Assembly (NCBI RefSeq): GCF_001571365.1
Contig: NZ_BCTQ01000033.1
Location: 1 to 64,000 of the forward strand
Length of the DNA stretch: 64,000 bases
Source of the DNA: Achromobacter denitrificans NBRC 15125
GTDB taxonomy: Bacteria > Pseudomonadota > Gammaproteobacteria > Burkholderiales > Burkholderiaceae_B
Reading direction: 5' to 3'
Of the stretch, positions 20,943-31,293 are shown one piece after another; position 1 is the first letter of the stretch; each line of letters starts with the position of its first letter. The notes beneath the pieces are model-generated. The model saw only the letters and a program-made list of their open reading frames with translations. It did not search any database and had not been told where the DNA came from. Both the position numbers and the translations under genes were made by a program.

Positions 20943-21620
20943 ATGAAACTTGCCATCGATCATCTCGTCATCGCCGCCGCCGACCTCGACAGCGGCACCG
21001 AATACGTCGCCCGGCTGCTCGGCGTCGCGCCGGCCGGCGGCGGCGCCCACCCGCGCATGGGCACCCACAATCGGGTGCTGGGCATGGCCGGCGGCCTCTA
21101 CCTGGAAGTCATCGCCATCGACCCGAACGCCGAGGCGCCCAGCAGGCCGCGCTGGTTCGGACTGGATCAGGGCGCCGTGCGCGCCCGGCTGGAACAGGGC
21201 CCCTACCTGGCTCACTGGGCGGCCCGGGTGGAAGCCCCGCTGGACCTGACGCAAATGCAGGCCGAGCACCCCGACCGCCTCGCCCCCGCCATTCCCATGT
21301 CGCGCGGCGACCTGCGCTGGCGGCTGACCGTGCCCGAAGACGGCAGCCTCCCCGCCTGGCGCGAGGCCGGCCACGCCGCCGGCGACGGCCTCCTGCCCAC
21401 GCTGATCCAATGGGACGTGCCGAACTATCCCGGCCTGAGCCTGGCGCGCCCGGACCTGGCGCTCGTCGAGCTGTCCGGCCGGCATCCCCAGGCGGGCCTG
21501 CTGCGCCAGGGCCTGGCCTGGATGGGCGCCGATCACCTGATCCATCTGGAACAGGCCGACGGCCCGCCTCGCCTCTCCGCCCGCATCCAGACGCCGCGGG
21601 GCGAGCAGGTCCTGGCCTGA
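20943..21620 (+). CDS. VOC / glyoxalase-like domain protein
   Basis: A 225-residue protein with the opening MKLAIDHLVIAAADLDSGTE, the first His and strand of a vicinal-oxygen-chelate fold, then HNRVLGMAGGLYLEVIAIDP. It resembles the glyoxalase-3-like subfamily, whose members have no assigned reaction. Metal-ligand residues beyond the first His are not certain. It follows clpP by 30 bp and precedes the alanyl-tRNA editing gene, so the three may be one transcript. An in-frame ATG at 20919 is less likely. Confidence 0.8.
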   Translation: MKLAIDHLVIAAADLDSGTEYVARLLGVAPAGGGAHPRMGTHNRVLGMAGGLYLEVIAIDPNAEAPSRPRWFGLDQGAVRARLEQGPYLAHWAARVEAPLDLTQMQAEHPDRLAPAIPMSRGDLRWRLTVPEDGSLPAWREAGHAAGDGLLPTLIQWDVPNYPGLSLARPDLALVELSGRHPQAGLLRQGLAWMGADHLIHLEQADGPPRLSARIQTPRGEQVLA

Positions 21621-21674
21621 CCGCCCCGTCGCGCCGGCGCTTCCCCCCGCATCCATCCCTAACGGAGACCGTTC

Positions 21675-22385
21675 ATGTCCGCCCCCCGCAAGCGATTCGA
21701 CGAAGACCCCTACCTGGAACGGTGCGAGGCCACCGTGGTGGCGGTCGGCCCCGACGGCATCGAGCTGGACGAAACCGTCTGCTATGCGCGCAGCGGCGGC
21801 CAGGCCGGCGACAGCGGCCGGCTGACCCTGGCCGACGGGCGCGTGCTGGAACTGGCCGACACGCTGTACGCGGACGACCGCCAGCGCATCCTGCACGTGC
21901 CGGCCGGCGACGCGCTGCCGCAAGTGGGCGAGCGCGTGTCCGTGGCTATCGACTGGCCGCGGCGCCACCGGCTCATGCGCCTGCATACCTGTCTGCATTT
22001 GCTGGGATCGCTGGTGCCCGCGCCCGTGACGGGCTGCAATATCTCGCCCGACTCCGCCCGCATCGACTTCGACCTGCCCGAATCCACGCTGGATAAGGCC
22101 GACCTGACCGAGCGCCTGAACGCGCTGATCGGCGCCGGCATCGCGGTCGGCATCGACAGCATCACGCCGGATCAGCTGGCCGCGGAACCCGAGCTGGTGC
22201 GCACCGTGGGCGCGGCGCCGCCGGCCGGCACCACCCATATCCGCATCGTCGGCATTCCGGGCGTGGACCGGCAGCCCTGCGGCGGCACCCATGTGGCCAA
22301 CACGGCCGAGATCGGCCCCGTGGTCGTGACGAAGATCGAGAAGAAAAGCCGCACCAACCGGCGGGTGGTGGTCAGCTTCGCCTGA
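21675..22385 (+). CDS. AlaX-type alanyl-tRNA editing hydrolase
   Basis: A 236-residue free-standing relative of the editing domain of alanyl-tRNA synthetase, expected to hydrolyse Ser- or Gly-mischarged tRNA-Ala. The zinc site is complete: the HTCLH pair in RLHTCLHLLGSL (about residues 98-109) and the second pair in PCGGTHVANTAEIG (about 200-212). The RSGGQAGDSGRL segment near the N-terminus is also typical. An ACGGAG site lies eight bases upstream. Two tRNA-Ala(GGC) genes occur elsewhere in the window, but there is no direct link. Confidence 0.92.
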   Translation: MSAPRKRFDEDPYLERCEATVVAVGPDGIELDETVCYARSGGQAGDSGRLTLADGRVLELADTLYADDRQRILHVPAGDALPQVGERVSVAIDWPRRHRLMRLHTCLHLLGSLVPAPVTGCNISPDSARIDFDLPESTLDKADLTERLNALIGAGIAVGIDSITPDQLAAEPELVRTVGAAPPAGTTHIRIVGIPGVDRQPCGGTHVANTAEIGPVVVTKIEKKSRTNRRVVVSFA

Positions 22386-22393
22386 AGCCTGCG

Positions 22394-22419
22394 GGCCCGC
22401 GCGCTCAGCCGCGCGGGCC
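22394..22419. terminator. GC hairpin at convergent alaX-type/PAP2 ends
   Basis: A perfect 10-bp stem (22394-22403 with 22410-22419, 6-nt loop) spans the stop codon of the PAP2 gene and lies nine bases after the editing-protein stop. There is no T-run on either strand. Confidence 0.4.
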
Positions 22420-23181
22420 GGCGCGCCACCACTTCCACGGCGCGCGCAGCGGCCATTGGTACTGGGCGTCCAGCACGCGCGGCGCCAGCACATGCCCGAC
22501 CAGCACCGCGATGCCCGCGGCCGTCATCACGTCGGACAGATAGTGGTCCAGGTTGACCAGCCGGCTGACGGCCACCAGCGCCGCCAGCAGCAGGAAGACC
22601 CAGCGCCAGCGCGGCGCCAGGATGCCCAGCACCACCGCCACGGCGAACGCCGCGTAGGTATGGCTGGACGGGAAGGAATTGAAGAGCTGCGAGCGCGAGA
22701 ACGATTCGCCCAGCCCGTAGATGCCTTTTTCGAAGTAGAGCTCGGGCCGCGCCCGCGCCACCGAACGCTTGAGCACCAGCACCACGAGCCCGCCGACCGC
22801 CATGGTCGAGAGCATCAGCAGGCTGCCGCGGGCCATGCTGGCGTAGCTCATGCGCACGGGGTTGCGCCAGCCGCGCGCCAGCCCGACCAGGCCGATGACG
22901 TAGAACGCCAGCGCCACGCCGATGTAGCGGCCGCTTTCGCCCATTTCCCCGACCCACTCGAACGATTCGTTCACGCCCTCGGATACCGACTGCTTGATCC
23001 AGACGGCCAGGGGCAGGTCGATCCACAACGCGCTGGCGCCCGCGGCCAGCGCCAGGGCGCAGCCCAGCAGCAGCCAGGTCAAGGGCGAAAAGGGGTTGTG
23101 ATAGCGGTCGGCCGAAAGCGTGCCCGGCGCGGCAGCATGCGCGGGAGCGGCTACCGGAGGCGTCAGGGGATTCGTGTTCAT
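22405..23181 (-). CDS. PAP2-family membrane phosphatase
   Basis: A 258-residue integral membrane protein with the three acid-phosphatase motifs: KRSVARARPE (KX6RP), PSSHTYAAF (PSGH type, with Ser in place of Gly) and SRLVNLDHYLSDV (SRX5HX3D). About six hydrophobic segments are visible. Members remove phosphate from undecaprenyl pyrophosphate, phosphatidic acid or lipid A; which applies here cannot be told. The start MNTNPLTPP is chosen because the longer frame adds 34 residues without hydrophobic or family character. Confidence 0.88.
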   Translation of the reverse strand: MNTNPLTPPVAAPAHAAAPGTLSADRYHNPFSPLTWLLLGCALALAAGASALWIDLPLAVWIKQSVSEGVNESFEWVGEMGESGRYIGVALAFYVIGLVGLARGWRNPVRMSYASMARGSLLMLSTMAVGGLVVLVLKRSVARARPELYFEKGIYGLGESFSRSQLFNSFPSSHTYAAFAVAVVLGILAPRWRWVFLLLAALVAVSRLVNLDHYLSDVMTAAGIAVLVGHVLAPRVLDAQYQWPLRAPWKWWRAGPRG

Positions 23182-23351
23182 CGGTGCCGCTTCATGGAAA
23201 TGAGAAAGATTACTGGGATCTGAAACCCAGTCCGGTCGATATCGTAACGGGCACCGGCCGTCAGACCAAGAAACAAATTTCACGCAAGGGTTAAAATTCG
23301 CGGTTTCCCATCCTTCAGCCCCCGGGATCTACACCCGTCACGGCGACCATC

Positions 23352-24782
23352 ATGCAAGAAATCTCCCTCAAACGCGCGGACGCCCCGCGCGACGGCGCAA
23401 GCGCCGCCCCGGCCGCGGGCACCGGCTCCCCCCGCAAGCTGTACATCCGCACTTTCGGGTGCCAGATGAACGAGTACGACTCGGACAAGATGGCCGACGT
23501 GCTGCGCGGCGACCAGGGGCTGGAACTGACCAACGACCCGGAAGAAGCCGACGTCATCCTCTTCAACACCTGTTCGGTGCGCGAGAAGGCGCAGGAAAAA
23601 GTCTTCTCCGACCTGGGCCGCGTGCAGCACCTGAAGAAAACCAATCCCAACCTGGTGATCGGCGTGGGCGGCTGCGTGGCCAGCCAGGAAGGCGAGGCCA
23701 TCGTCAAGCGCGCTCCCTACGTGGACGTGGTGTTCGGCCCGCAAACGCTGCACCGCCTGCCGGAGCTGATCCAGCGCCGCCGCGAGGAAGGCCGCTCGCA
23801 GGTGGACATCAGCTTCCCCGAGATCGAAAAATTCGACAACATGCCGCCGCCGCGCGTCGACGGCGCCACCGCCTTCGTCTCGATCATGGAAGGCTGCAGC
23901 AAGTATTGCAGCTTCTGTGTGGTGCCCTATACGCGCGGCGAGGAAGTCTCGCGCCCCTTCGAGGACGTGCTGGTCGAGGTCGCGGACCTGGCCGACCAGG
24001 GCGTGAAGGAAGTGACGCTGCTGGGCCAGAACGTGAACGCCTACCGCGGGCGCATGGCCGACACCAGCGAGATCGCCGACTTCGCCATGCTGCTGGAATA
24101 CGTGCATGAAATCCCGGGCATCGAGCGCATCCGCTACACCACCTCGCACCCCAAGGAAATGACCCAGCGCATGGTGGACGCCTACGCCCGCCTGCCCAAG
24201 CTGGTGTCGTTCCTGCACCTGCCGGTGCAGGCCGGCAGCGACCGCGTGCTGGCCGCCATGAAGCGCGGCTACACCACGCTGGAATTCAAGTCCGTCGTGC
24301 GCCGCCTGCGCGCCGCCCGGCCCGACCTGACGCTGTCCTCGGACTTCATCGTCGGCTTTCCCGGCGAAACCGAGGAAGACTTCGAAAAGACCATGAAGCT
24401 GATCGAGGACGTGGGCTTCGACACCTCGTTCTCGTTCGTGTATTCGCGCCGCCCGGGCACCCCCGCGGCCGACCTGCACGACGACACGCCCCAGGACGTG
24501 AAGCTGCGCCGCCTGCAACGCCTGCAGGCGCTGATCAACGAGCAGGCCGCGCAGATCGCCCGCAACATGATCGGCACGCGCCAGCGCCTGCTGGTGGAAG
24601 GCCCCTCGCGCCGCGACCCGAACGAACTGATGGGCCGCACCGAGAACAACCGCATCGTGAACTTCGCCGCGCCCGCGCGGCTCATCGGACAAATGGTCGA
24701 CGTCATCATCACCGAAGCGCACACCAATTCGCTGCGCGCCCGGGTGGCCGACGTGGACCGCGTTTCCCAAGAGGCCGAATGA
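23352..24782 (+). CDS. miaB: tRNA-2-methylthio-N6-dimethylallyladenosine synthase
   Basis: MiaB is a radical-SAM methylthiotransferase that adds the 2-methylthio group to i6A37 in tRNAs reading UNN codons. The three N-terminal Cys that bind the auxiliary cluster are in [11 protein letters not shown] (Cys37), NTCSVREKA and GGCVASQEG; the radical-SAM CX3CX2C is in [17 protein letters not shown]-terminal TRAM domain follows [15 protein letters not shown]. The 476-residue length is normal, with a 28-residue variable N-terminus. Its stop overlaps the phoH start (ATGA), heading a miaB-phoH-ybeY run. Confidence 0.98.
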   Translation: MQEISLKRADAPRDGASAAPAAGTGSPRKLYIRTFGCQMNEYDSDKMADVLRGDQGLELTNDPEEADVILFNTCSVREKAQEKVFSDLGRVQHLKKTNPNLVIGVGGCVASQEGEAIVKRAPYVDVVFGPQTLHRLPELIQRRREEGRSQVDISFPEIEKFDNMPPPRVDGATAFVSIMEGCSKYCSFCVVPYTRGEEVSRPFEDVLVEVADLADQGVKEVTLLGQNVNAYRGRMADTSEIADFAMLLEYVHEIPGIERIRYTTSHPKEMTQRMVDAYARLPKLVSFLHLPVQAGSDRVLAAMKRGYTTLEFKSVVRRLRAARPDLTLSSDFIVGFPGETEEDFEKTMKLIEDVGFDTSFSFVYSRRPGTPAADLHDDTPQDVKLRRLQRLQALINEQAAQIARNMIGTRQRLLVEGPSRRDPNELMGRTENNRIVNFAAPARLIGQMVDVIITEAHTNSLRARVADVDRVSQEAE

Positions 24783-25804
24783 CCACTCCCCGCTCCCGCG
24801 CCCGTCGCAGCATGCCCGTCGTCGTCACCCTGGACGGCGACAACACCCATCTGGCCAACCTCTGCGGCCCGCTCGACGAAAACCTGCGCCAGCTGGCCGA
24901 CGGCATGAGCGTCAAGCTCTCGCGCCGCGGCAGCCGGGTCACCATCGAGGGCGAGCTGGCCGAGCTGGCTTCGCGCGTGCTGCGCCGCTTCCATGAGCAG
25001 GCCGTGCACCGCGCGCTGTCGGTCGACGACATCCAGCTGGGGCTCGTCGAGATCGGCGTCGGCCGGCAGGAAGAGAAGCTGAAGGAAGAGCTGGCCCAGG
25101 AAATGGACCCGCTGCCCGCCCTGGACGACGAGAGCGACGGCATCGCGTTGCGCACCAAGCGCAGCGACCTGCGCCCGCGCACGCCGCGCCAGCGCGACTA
25201 CCTGAACAACATCCTCAAGCACGACATCACCTTCGGCGTCGGCCCCGCCGGCACCGGCAAGACCTGGCTGGCCGTGGCCTGCGCCATCGACGCGATGGAG
25301 CGCGACACGGTGCAGCGCCTGGTGCTGACCCGCCCCGCGGTCGAAGCCGGCGAACGGCTCGGCTTCCTGCCCGGCGACCTGGCGCAGAAAGTGGACCCGT
25401 ACCTGCGCCCGCTGTACGACGCGCTCTACGACTTGATGGGCTTCGAGAAGGTGCAGCGCCTGTTCGAAAAGCAGACGATCGAGATCGCGCCGCTGGCCTA
25501 TATGCGCGGCCGCACGCTGAACCATGCCTTCGTCATCCTCGACGAAGCGCAGAACACCACGCCGGAACAGATGAAGATGTTCCTGACCCGGATCGGCTTC
25601 GGCAGCAAGGCCGTCATCACCGGCGACCCGTCGCAGGTGGACCTGCCGCGCGGCCAGGACAGCGGGCTGGCCCATGCGGTGAAGGTGCTGCACGACGTGC
25701 AGGGCATCGCCACCACCCGATTCACCAGCCGAGACGTGGTGCGCCATCCCCTGGTCGCCCGCATCGTCGACGCCTACGACCGCGCCTCCGAAAATGAAGC
25801 CTGA
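24779..25804 (+). CDS. phoH: PhoH-like ATPase (YbeZ)
   Basis: A 341-residue PhoH-family P-loop protein. The N-terminal third is a KH-like region ([19 protein letters not shown]), and the ATPase core has Walker [12 protein letters not shown] (about residues 159-169), [19 protein letters not shown] and a Walker B-like [17 protein letters not shown]. YbeZ acts with the RNase YbeY, encoded next with an 11-bp overlap, in ribosome and RNA maturation. It overlaps miaB by four bases, so the three genes are likely translated as a coupled unit. Confidence 0.95.
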   Translation: MTTPRSRARRSMPVVVTLDGDNTHLANLCGPLDENLRQLADGMSVKLSRRGSRVTIEGELAELASRVLRRFHEQAVHRALSVDDIQLGLVEIGVGRQEEKLKEELAQEMDPLPALDDESDGIALRTKRSDLRPRTPRQRDYLNNILKHDITFGVGPAGTGKTWLAVACAIDAMERDTVQRLVLTRPAVEAGERLGFLPGDLAQKVDPYLRPLYDALYDLMGFEKVQRLFEKQTIEIAPLAYMRGRTLNHAFVILDEAQNTTPEQMKMFLTRIGFGSKAVITGDPSQVDLPRGQDSGLAHAVKVLHDVQGIATTRFTSRDVVRHPLVARIVDAYDRASENEA

Positions 25805-26267
25805 TCTGTCCCTGTCCGTGCAGTACGGCGTGCAGGAAGCGCGCCTGCCGCGCTGGCGGCTGCGCCGCTGGGCCGAGCGCGCGCTGGCGGGCGCGGCCGC
25901 GGACGGCCTCGTGGCCTTCTCGGGCGCGGAACTCAGCCTGCGCCTGGTCGGCGCGGCCGAGGGCCGGCGCCTGAACCGCGATTTCCGCGGCCGCGACTAC
26001 GCCACCAACGTGCTCACCTTCGAATATGGCGTGGATCCGCTGGGCGTGGCCCGCGGCGACATCGTCATGTGCGTGCCGGTGCTGGTGCGCGAGGCGCGGG
26101 AACAGCGCAAGGAACTGCTGGACCACGCCGCCCACCTCACCATCCACGGCGTGCTGCACTCGCTGGGCTACGACCACGTCAAGGCCCGCGACGCCCGCCG
26201 CATGGAAACCCTGGAAACCGCCACCCTGGCGGCCATGGGCATCGCCGATCCCTACGTCGAGGCCTGA
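25794..26267 (+). CDS. ybeY: Endoribonuclease YbeY (rRNA maturation factor)
   Basis: A 157-residue zinc RNase involved in 16S rRNA 3'-end maturation and 70S quality control. The metal-binding H3XH5XH signature is intact in HLTIHGVLHSLGYDHV (about residues 114-129), and the family motif RDYATNVLTFEY lies before it. The start lies inside the end of phoH. The conserved phoH-ybeY-corC-lnt order follows. Confidence 0.97.
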   Translation: MKPDLSLSVQYGVQEARLPRWRLRRWAERALAGAAADGLVAFSGAELSLRLVGAAEGRRLNRDFRGRDYATNVLTFEYGVDPLGVARGDIVMCVPVLVREAREQRKELLDHAAHLTIHGVLHSLGYDHVKARDARRMETLETATLAAMGIADPYVEA

Positions 26268-26270
26268 TCC

Positions 26271-26301
26271 CCCGCGGCCTCGGCCCGAGGGGCGCTTTTT
26301 T
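26271..26301 (+). terminator. Putative intrinsic terminator after ybeY
   Basis: A short CCTCG/CGAGG stem (26278-26282 and 26286-26290) in a GC-rich context is followed by GGCGC and six Ts. The stem is short, so readthrough into corC is likely; 147 bp without a gene follow before corC. Confidence 0.5.
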
Positions 26302-26447
26302 CTTAGGGTTGATCCCAGGGAAAACGCCGAAATTGGCGTGCAGCAAGGCGCAGATGGCGGCGGTTCACCTCATTTTGGACCCCGCGGTTACATTCTGGAA
26401 GCCAGTATCGGTTATGCTGACTCTTCCCCAACTTGTCCTCCCGGACG

Positions 26448-27338
26448 ATGTCTGACCCTTATCCTGCCCCCGAAGCGACGCCTGCTCGCTCATCCAAACC
26501 CGCCACCAAATCCCTTCTAGACCGCCTGCTTTCCCTCGTGCGCCGCGAGCCCGAGGACCGCGAAGGCATCAAGGCCGTTCTGGAAGCCGCGCACGACCGC
26601 CAGTTGCTCGACGCGGAGTCCTACAAGATGATCAAGGGCGCGCTCGCCGTGTCCGAGGGCACCGTGGGCGACATCATGGTCCCGCGTTCGCGCATGGATC
26701 TGCTGGACGTCACGCAGCCCATTCCCTACCTCGTGGCCTCGGTGATCGAAACCGCCCATTCGCGCTTTCCCGTCTACGAAGGCGACCGCGACAACATCAT
26801 CGGCATCCTGCTGGCCAAGGACCTGCTGCGCTGCATGCTGGAGCCCGGCATCGAAGTGCGCACGCTGGTGCGCCCGGCCGTGTTCATCCCGGAGTCCAAG
26901 CGCCTGAACGTGCTGCTGCACGAGTTCCGCGCCAGCCGCAACCACCAGGCCATCGTCATCGACGAGCATGGCGGCATTTCCGGCCTGGTCACGATGGAAG
27001 ACGTGCTGGAGCAGATCGTCGGCGACATCGAAGACGAATTCGACGAAACCGAGGAAGACTCGATCTTCCCCGAGGGCGAGAACCAGTGGCGCGTGCTCGC
27101 GGCCACCGACATCTCGCACTTCAACGAAGTGTTCGGCTGCCAACTGCCCGACGACGAATACGACAGCGTCGGCGGCTGGATGGGCGGCCAGCTGGGCCGC
27201 ATCCCGCGCCGCGGCGATACCGCCGAGTTCGACGGCCTGCGTCTCGAAGTGGCCCGCGGCGACGCGCGCCGCGCCATCTGGCTGCGCGTCAAGCGCAACG
27301 CCCCTTCCCCAGCCTCCCAGTCTTCTTCCGACGCATGA
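26448..27338 (+). CDS. corC: CorC/HlyC-family CBS-domain protein
   Basis: A 296-residue soluble CBS protein: paired CBS domains from about residue 60 ([36 protein letters not shown], then [20 protein letters not shown]) and a C-terminal transporter-associated CorC/HlyC domain ([20 protein letters not shown]). There is no DUF21 membrane domain. CorC/YbeX is classically linked to magnesium/cobalt efflux and more recently to ribosome maturation, which fits its place after phoH-ybeY. The start MSDPYPAPE is preferred over the ATG 15 bases upstream. It overlaps lnt by four bases. Confidence 0.92.
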   Translation: MSDPYPAPEATPARSSKPATKSLLDRLLSLVRREPEDREGIKAVLEAAHDRQLLDAESYKMIKGALAVSEGTVGDIMVPRSRMDLLDVTQPIPYLVASVIETAHSRFPVYEGDRDNIIGILLAKDLLRCMLEPGIEVRTLVRPAVFIPESKRLNVLLHEFRASRNHQAIVIDEHGGISGLVTMEDVLEQIVGDIEDEFDETEEDSIFPEGENQWRVLAATDISHFNEVFGCQLPDDEYDSVGGWMGGQLGRIPRRGDTAEFDGLRLEVARGDARRAIWLRVKRNAPSPASQSSSDA

Positions 27339-28963
27339 CGAGTTCCCCGCGCGGCCGTTTCCTGCGCGGCGTCGCCGGCCTCCTGCTGGCCGGCGCCGTG
27401 CACGCCCTGACCTTCTCGCCCGGCCCCCTGCCCGACTGGGCGCTGGCCGCGACCCAGATCCTGATGCTGGCCGTCGCCGCGCGCGTGACGCTCTACGCGC
27501 CCTCGGCCCGGCAGGCCTGGGCGCGGGGCTGGCTGTTCGGCTTCGCCACCTATGCGCTGGGCCTGTACTGGATCTTCATCAGCCTGCACCGCTACGGCGA
27601 CCTGTCCGCGCCGCTGTCGGTGGCCGCCGTGCTGGCCCTGTCGGCATTCCTGGCGCTGTTCCCGGCCTGCGCCAGCGCGCTGGCGCGCCGCTACGCGCCG
27701 CTGTCGGCCGACGCCTCGCCGTCGCGCATCCTGTCGGGCACGCTGGCCTGGGCCGCCATGTGGGCCGCGTTCGAATGGCTGCGCGCCGTGCTGCTCACGG
27801 GCTTTCCCTGGCTCAACATCGGCTACGCGCAGATCGACGGCCCGATCGCCGGCTGGGCGCCGCTGCTGGGCGTGCACGGCATGGCGTTCCTCTCGGCCTT
27901 CGTCGCGGCCGCGGTCGCCAGCCTGTGGCAACCCGCCAGGAAAACCGGCCCCGGCTCGCGCCACGCCCTGGCCGCCGGCATCGCGCTGGCGCTGGCCGCG
28001 GCCGGCTGGCCCCTGTCCCGCATCGACTGGTCCGCGCCCTCGGGCGATCCGCTGAACGTGCGGCTGGTCCAGGGCAACATCGAGCAATCGCAGAAATTCG
28101 ATCCCGCCCTGCTTGAACAAAGCCTGGTCCGCCACCTCGACCTGACCTCCATGGCGCCGGCGCCCGGCGTGCCCGCGCCCCAGCTGGTCATCCTGCCCGA
28201 AACCGTGCTGCCCATCTTCCAGGACCAGCTCGATCCGCGCATCTGGGATACCTGGCGCAGCGTGGCCGCGCAGCGCAACACCGTCATCGCGATGGGCGTG
28301 CCGCTGCACGACCGCGTCGACGGCCGCGACCGCTACACCAACAGCGTCATGGGCTTCGACGGCAACACGCCGGTCGAGCAGCTCATGACCGGCACCACCG
28401 CGATGCGCTACGACAAGCGCCACCTGGTGCCCTGGGGCGAATACGTGCCGCCGGGCTTCCATTGGTTCGTGGACATGCTGAACATCCCGCTGGGCGATTT
28501 CGACCGCGGCGCCCCGCGCCAGACGCCCTTCCCCGTGGGCGGCCAGCACATCGCGTTCAACATCTGCTACGAAGACCTGTTCGGTCCGGACCTGCTGCCC
28601 GCGCTGCAGCCCGGCCCCAACGGCGAACCCGGCGCGACCATCCTGGTGAACGTGAGCAACCTAGGCTGGTTCGGCGACACCTGGGCGCTGCGCCAGCATC
28701 TGCAGATCGGCCGCCTGCGCACCATCGAGACCGCGCGCCCCATGCTGACCTCGACCAACACCGGCATTACCGCCGCCATCGACGCCCGCGGCCGCGTGGC
28801 GGCGCAGCTCGCGCCGCTGCAGGCCGGCGTGCTGCCGGTGTCGGTGCAGGGCATGAGCGGCCTTACGCCCTATGCGCGCTTCGGCGACAAGACGGCCCTG
28901 GCCCTGATCGGCCTGGCGCTGATCGCGGCCGTCGGCAGCGGCCGCCGGACCCGTCGGGGCTGA
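27335..28963 (+). CDS. lnt: Apolipoprotein N-acyltransferase
   Basis: Lnt adds the third acyl chain to the N-terminal Cys of lipoproteins at the inner membrane. The 542-residue product has several N-terminal membrane helices (about residues 8-220, including [20 protein letters not shown]) and a nitrilase domain with the catalytic Glu in [12 protein letters not shown], Lys in [17 protein letters not shown] and Cys in [10 protein letters not shown]. The C-terminal [14 protein letters not shown] is a final membrane helix. Start and stop overlap with corC (ATGA) indicates coupling. Confidence 0.97.
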   Translation: MTSSPRGRFLRGVAGLLLAGAVHALTFSPGPLPDWALAATQILMLAVAARVTLYAPSARQAWARGWLFGFATYALGLYWIFISLHRYGDLSAPLSVAAVLALSAFLALFPACASALARRYAPLSADASPSRILSGTLAWAAMWAAFEWLRAVLLTGFPWLNIGYAQIDGPIAGWAPLLGVHGMAFLSAFVAAAVASLWQPARKTGPGSRHALAAGIALALAAAGWPLSRIDWSAPSGDPLNVRLVQGNIEQSQKFDPALLEQSLVRHLDLTSMAPAPGVPAPQLVILPETVLPIFQDQLDPRIWDTWRSVAAQRNTVIAMGVPLHDRVDGRDRYTNSVMGFDGNTPVEQLMTGTTAMRYDKRHLVPWGEYVPPGFHWFVDMLNIPLGDFDRGAPRQTPFPVGGQHIAFNICYEDLFGPDLLPALQPGPNGEPGATILVNVSNLGWFGDTWALRQHLQIGRLRTIETARPMLTSTNTGITAAIDARGRVAAQLAPLQAGVLPVSVQGMSGLTPYARFGDKTALALIGLALIAAVGSGRRTRRG

Positions 28964-28993
28964 ACCGCCGGCCTCGCCGGGGCGAAGTCCGCC

Positions 28994-30049
28994 TCAGGCG
29001 AACAGATTGGCCGGCAGCGCGCCGCTCTCCTCGGGCGGCCGCAGCGGCCCCGTTCCGGCGCCCGTCTCCTCGATCGCCTCGGCGATGGCGTCCATGTCGT
29101 CGCCGTCCAGCTCCAGTTCGGCGGCGCCCAAGAGCCCGTCCACCTGGGCCGCGTTGCGCGCCCCCACGATGGCGCCCGTCACGCCGGGCCAGGCGAGCGT
29201 CCAGCCCGCCGCCACGGCGGCGACCGTCGTGCCATGGCGCTCCGCGATCGGCTTGAAGGCTTCGGCCAGCGCCAGGTTGCGTTCGAGATTGGGCGATGCG
29301 AATTCCGCGTGGCGTGAGCGCCAATCGTCCTGCGGCAGCGCGCGGGCCCGGTCCGCGCTGAAGCGGCCGGTCAGCAGGCCGGACTGCATCGGGCTATAGA
29401 CGATGACGCCGGTGCCGTTGCGGGCGCACCACGGGATCAGGTCGCCGCCGGCGGCGCGCTGGATGGCCGAGAACGGCGGCTGCAGCGTGTCCACGTGGCC
29501 CAGGGCCTCGGCATCCTGCAATTGCGCGAGATTGTGGTTCGACAGCCCCACCGCCCCGACCTTGCCTTCCCGCTTCAGGTCCAGCAGTTCCTGCCAGTAC
29601 GCCTCCAGCGGCGTGCCGTCGCCGGCGGGCCAGTGCATCTGGTAGAGATCGATGCGCTCCACGCCCAGGCGCCGCAGCGAGCCGTCGATTTCCCGGCGGA
29701 TGCTGGCCGGCGCGCCCGTGCGGCGAGGCATGGCCCGAGGCTGCTCGGCCGACCAGGTCAGGCCGCACTTGGTGAACACGTACGGCCGCTCGCCGGGCGC
29801 CATCTGCGCCAGGGCTTGCCGCAGGATTTCCTCGGAATGGCCCAGCCCGTACACCGCCGCCGTATCGATCCAATTGATGCCGCGCTCCACCGCGCGACGG
29901 ATCGCGGCGATCGAATCGGCATCGTCCTGCGGCCCCCAGCCCACGGCCCAGCCGTTGCCGCCCATGGCCCAGGCGCCCAGGCCGATGCGCGTGATCGCCA
30001 TGCCGGTACGGCCCAGCGGGCGAGTGGGAAAAGAGGTTTTGCTGCTCAT
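28994..30049 (-). CDS. Aldo/keto reductase
   Basis: A 351-residue NADPH-linked oxidoreductase of the AKR superfamily. The fold's markers are present: GLGAWAMGGNGW near the N-terminus, WIDTAAVYGLGHSEEILRQAL with the catalytic Asp and Tyr, VFTKCGL with the catalytic Lys, and IDLYQMHWPAGDG with the His. The C-terminal VTGAIVGARNAAQVDG binds the cofactor. The substrate is unknown. Start MSSKTSFPTRPLGRTG is chosen over an upstream ATG with no AKR similarity. It is convergent with lnt and divergent from the tRNA cluster. Confidence 0.92.
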   Translation of the reverse strand: MSSKTSFPTRPLGRTGMAITRIGLGAWAMGGNGWAVGWGPQDDADSIAAIRRAVERGINWIDTAAVYGLGHSEEILRQALAQMAPGERPYVFTKCGLTWSAEQPRAMPRRTGAPASIRREIDGSLRRLGVERIDLYQMHWPAGDGTPLEAYWQELLDLKREGKVGAVGLSNHNLAQLQDAEALGHVDTLQPPFSAIQRAAGGDLIPWCARNGTGVIVYSPMQSGLLTGRFSADRARALPQDDWRSRHAEFASPNLERNLALAEAFKPIAERHGTTVAAVAAGWTLAWPGVTGAIVGARNAAQVDGLLGAAELELDGDDMDAIAEAIEETGAGTGPLRPPEESGALPANLFA

Positions 30050-30313
30050 CGCGCGATATCCCTGTCGGAAGTCCGGGCCGGCGCGCCGCTGCCGCGAATG
30101 CCGAGGCCGGCGCGCCACACCGCCGCCGGCCACTCCGGTGCCCGACGGAAAAAATTTTCCGATCACAATAGCATTCCCGCAAGCCTTTGATTTTCCTGGG
30201 CTTGATTCGGGCATTCCGCTTCCGCATTGCGCATGATTTGCGCAAAAAAGGGCTATAACGCACCTCCCGCCCCCTTTTTTTCACAACATTTTCGCTTTTT
30301 GCGGCAAAGCGAC

Positions 30314-30342
30314 TTGCACGCCCCTTTTAGTTCGTGCATAAT
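30314..30342 (+). promoter_or_regulatory. Strong sigma-70-type promoter of the tRNA cluster
   Basis: TTGCAC (30314-30319), a 17-bp spacer and CATAAT (30337-30342) make a near-consensus promoter in an unusually AT-rich stretch, with T- and A-rich tracts upstream (30255-30300) that could act as an UP element. It would start transcription near 30349, about 124 bp before the first tRNA. The rest of the 423-bp gap from 30050 to 30472 holds the aldo/keto reductase leader and nothing else that I can identify. Confidence 0.7.
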
Positions 30343-30472
30343 CTCGTTTCTTCGCCAACGGCACTAAACAAAACCGGCAACGAAAGACGAAAACCTGCTG
30401 AAAACACACGGTAAAACGTGAGCGATCAAACAGGAAATTCGCCAGACGTTGAAGAGGATTGATTAGAGAAAC

Positions 30473-30548
<76 letters not shown>

Positions 30549-30588
30549 GTCCAAAGCGAAGAATGCAGTACCTGTTTTGCAGTTCCAG

Positions 30589-30664
30589 GTCCCCTTCGTC
30601 TAGAGGCCTAGGACATCACCCTTTCACGGTGAGTACAGGGGTTCGAATCCCCTAGGGGACGCCA
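30589..30664 (+). tRNA. tRNA-Glu (anticodon TTC), copy 1
   Basis: Acceptor GTCCCCT pairs with AGGGGAC; the anticodon loop CTTTCAC gives TTC; the T-loop has GTTCGAATC and CCA is encoded. It is identical to the copy at 31025-31100 and lies 40 bp after tRNA-Ala. Confidence 0.97.
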
Positions 30665-30734
30665 GTTCGCTGGCAGCAGTAAATGCAGTACCTAGATGCA
30701 GTTGAAGTGACCAAGTAGTTGAGTAAGCCGCTGC

Positions 30735-30811
30735 GGAGCGGTAGTTCAGTTGGTTAGAATACCGGCCTGTCACGCCGGGGGTCGCGGGTTCGAGCCCCGT
30801 CCGCTCCGCCA
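30735..30811 (+). tRNA. tRNA-Asp (anticodon GTC), copy 1
   Basis: Acceptor GGAGCGG pairs with CCGCTCC; anticodon stem CCGGC/GCCGG with loop CTGTCAC gives GTC; CCA is encoded. It is identical to the copy at 31170-31246. As a G34 tRNA it is a substrate for the queuosine enzymes QueA and Tgt encoded at 13.7-15.9 kb. Confidence 0.97.
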
Positions 30812-30837
30812 AAAGCTCTCGCTAGAGGTCTTTCAAG

Positions 30838-30859
30838 AGCTCCGTATTCGGGGCTTTTT
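30838..30859 (+). terminator. Weak terminator between the two tRNA triplets
   Basis: GCTCCG (30839-30844) pairs with CGGGGC (30849-30854), including a G-U pair, followed by five Ts. It lies 27 bp after the first tRNA-Asp. No clear promoter is visible between it and the second tRNA-Ala, so the second triplet probably depends on readthrough. Confidence 0.6.
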
Positions 30860-30912
30860 GCTTTTTAGGGTGTGAAGCCTGGTTGCCGGCAGTGTGGGCA
30901 ACGAGGATCCTG

Positions 30913-30988
<76 letters not shown>

Positions 30989-31024
30989 GTAAGCAGTACG
31001 GTAGTAAGATTGCTGTTCGTTCAG

Positions 31025-31100
31025 GTCCCCTTCGTCTAGAGGCCTAGGACATCACCCTTTCACGGTGAGTACAGGGGTTCGAATCCCCTAGGGGACGCCA
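31025..31100 (+). tRNA. tRNA-Glu (anticodon TTC), copy 2
   Basis: Same sequence as copy 1. The spacer before it (36 bp) differs from that of copy 1 except for short shared strings such as GCAGTAC. Confidence 0.97.
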
Positions 31101-31169
31101 GTTCGCTGGCATGTGGTACCCGCTGCCTTGACACCGCGGCGTATTGAAGACGTTGAAGCACACCGCTGC

Positions 31170-31246
31170 GGAGCGGTAGTTCAGTTGGTTAGAATACCGG
31201 CCTGTCACGCCGGGGGTCGCGGGTTCGAGCCCCGTCCGCTCCGCCA
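31170..31246 (+). tRNA. tRNA-Asp (anticodon GTC), copy 2
   Basis: Same sequence as copy 1. Only the bases next to the genes are conserved in the Glu-Asp spacers (GTTCGCTGGCA after Glu, CCGCTGC before Asp). It ends the cluster and is followed by an intrinsic terminator. Confidence 0.97.
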
Positions 31247-31293
31247 AGCACCTTGCGCCCCGTCGCAGGTTTCGCTTACAGCCATCATCGAAG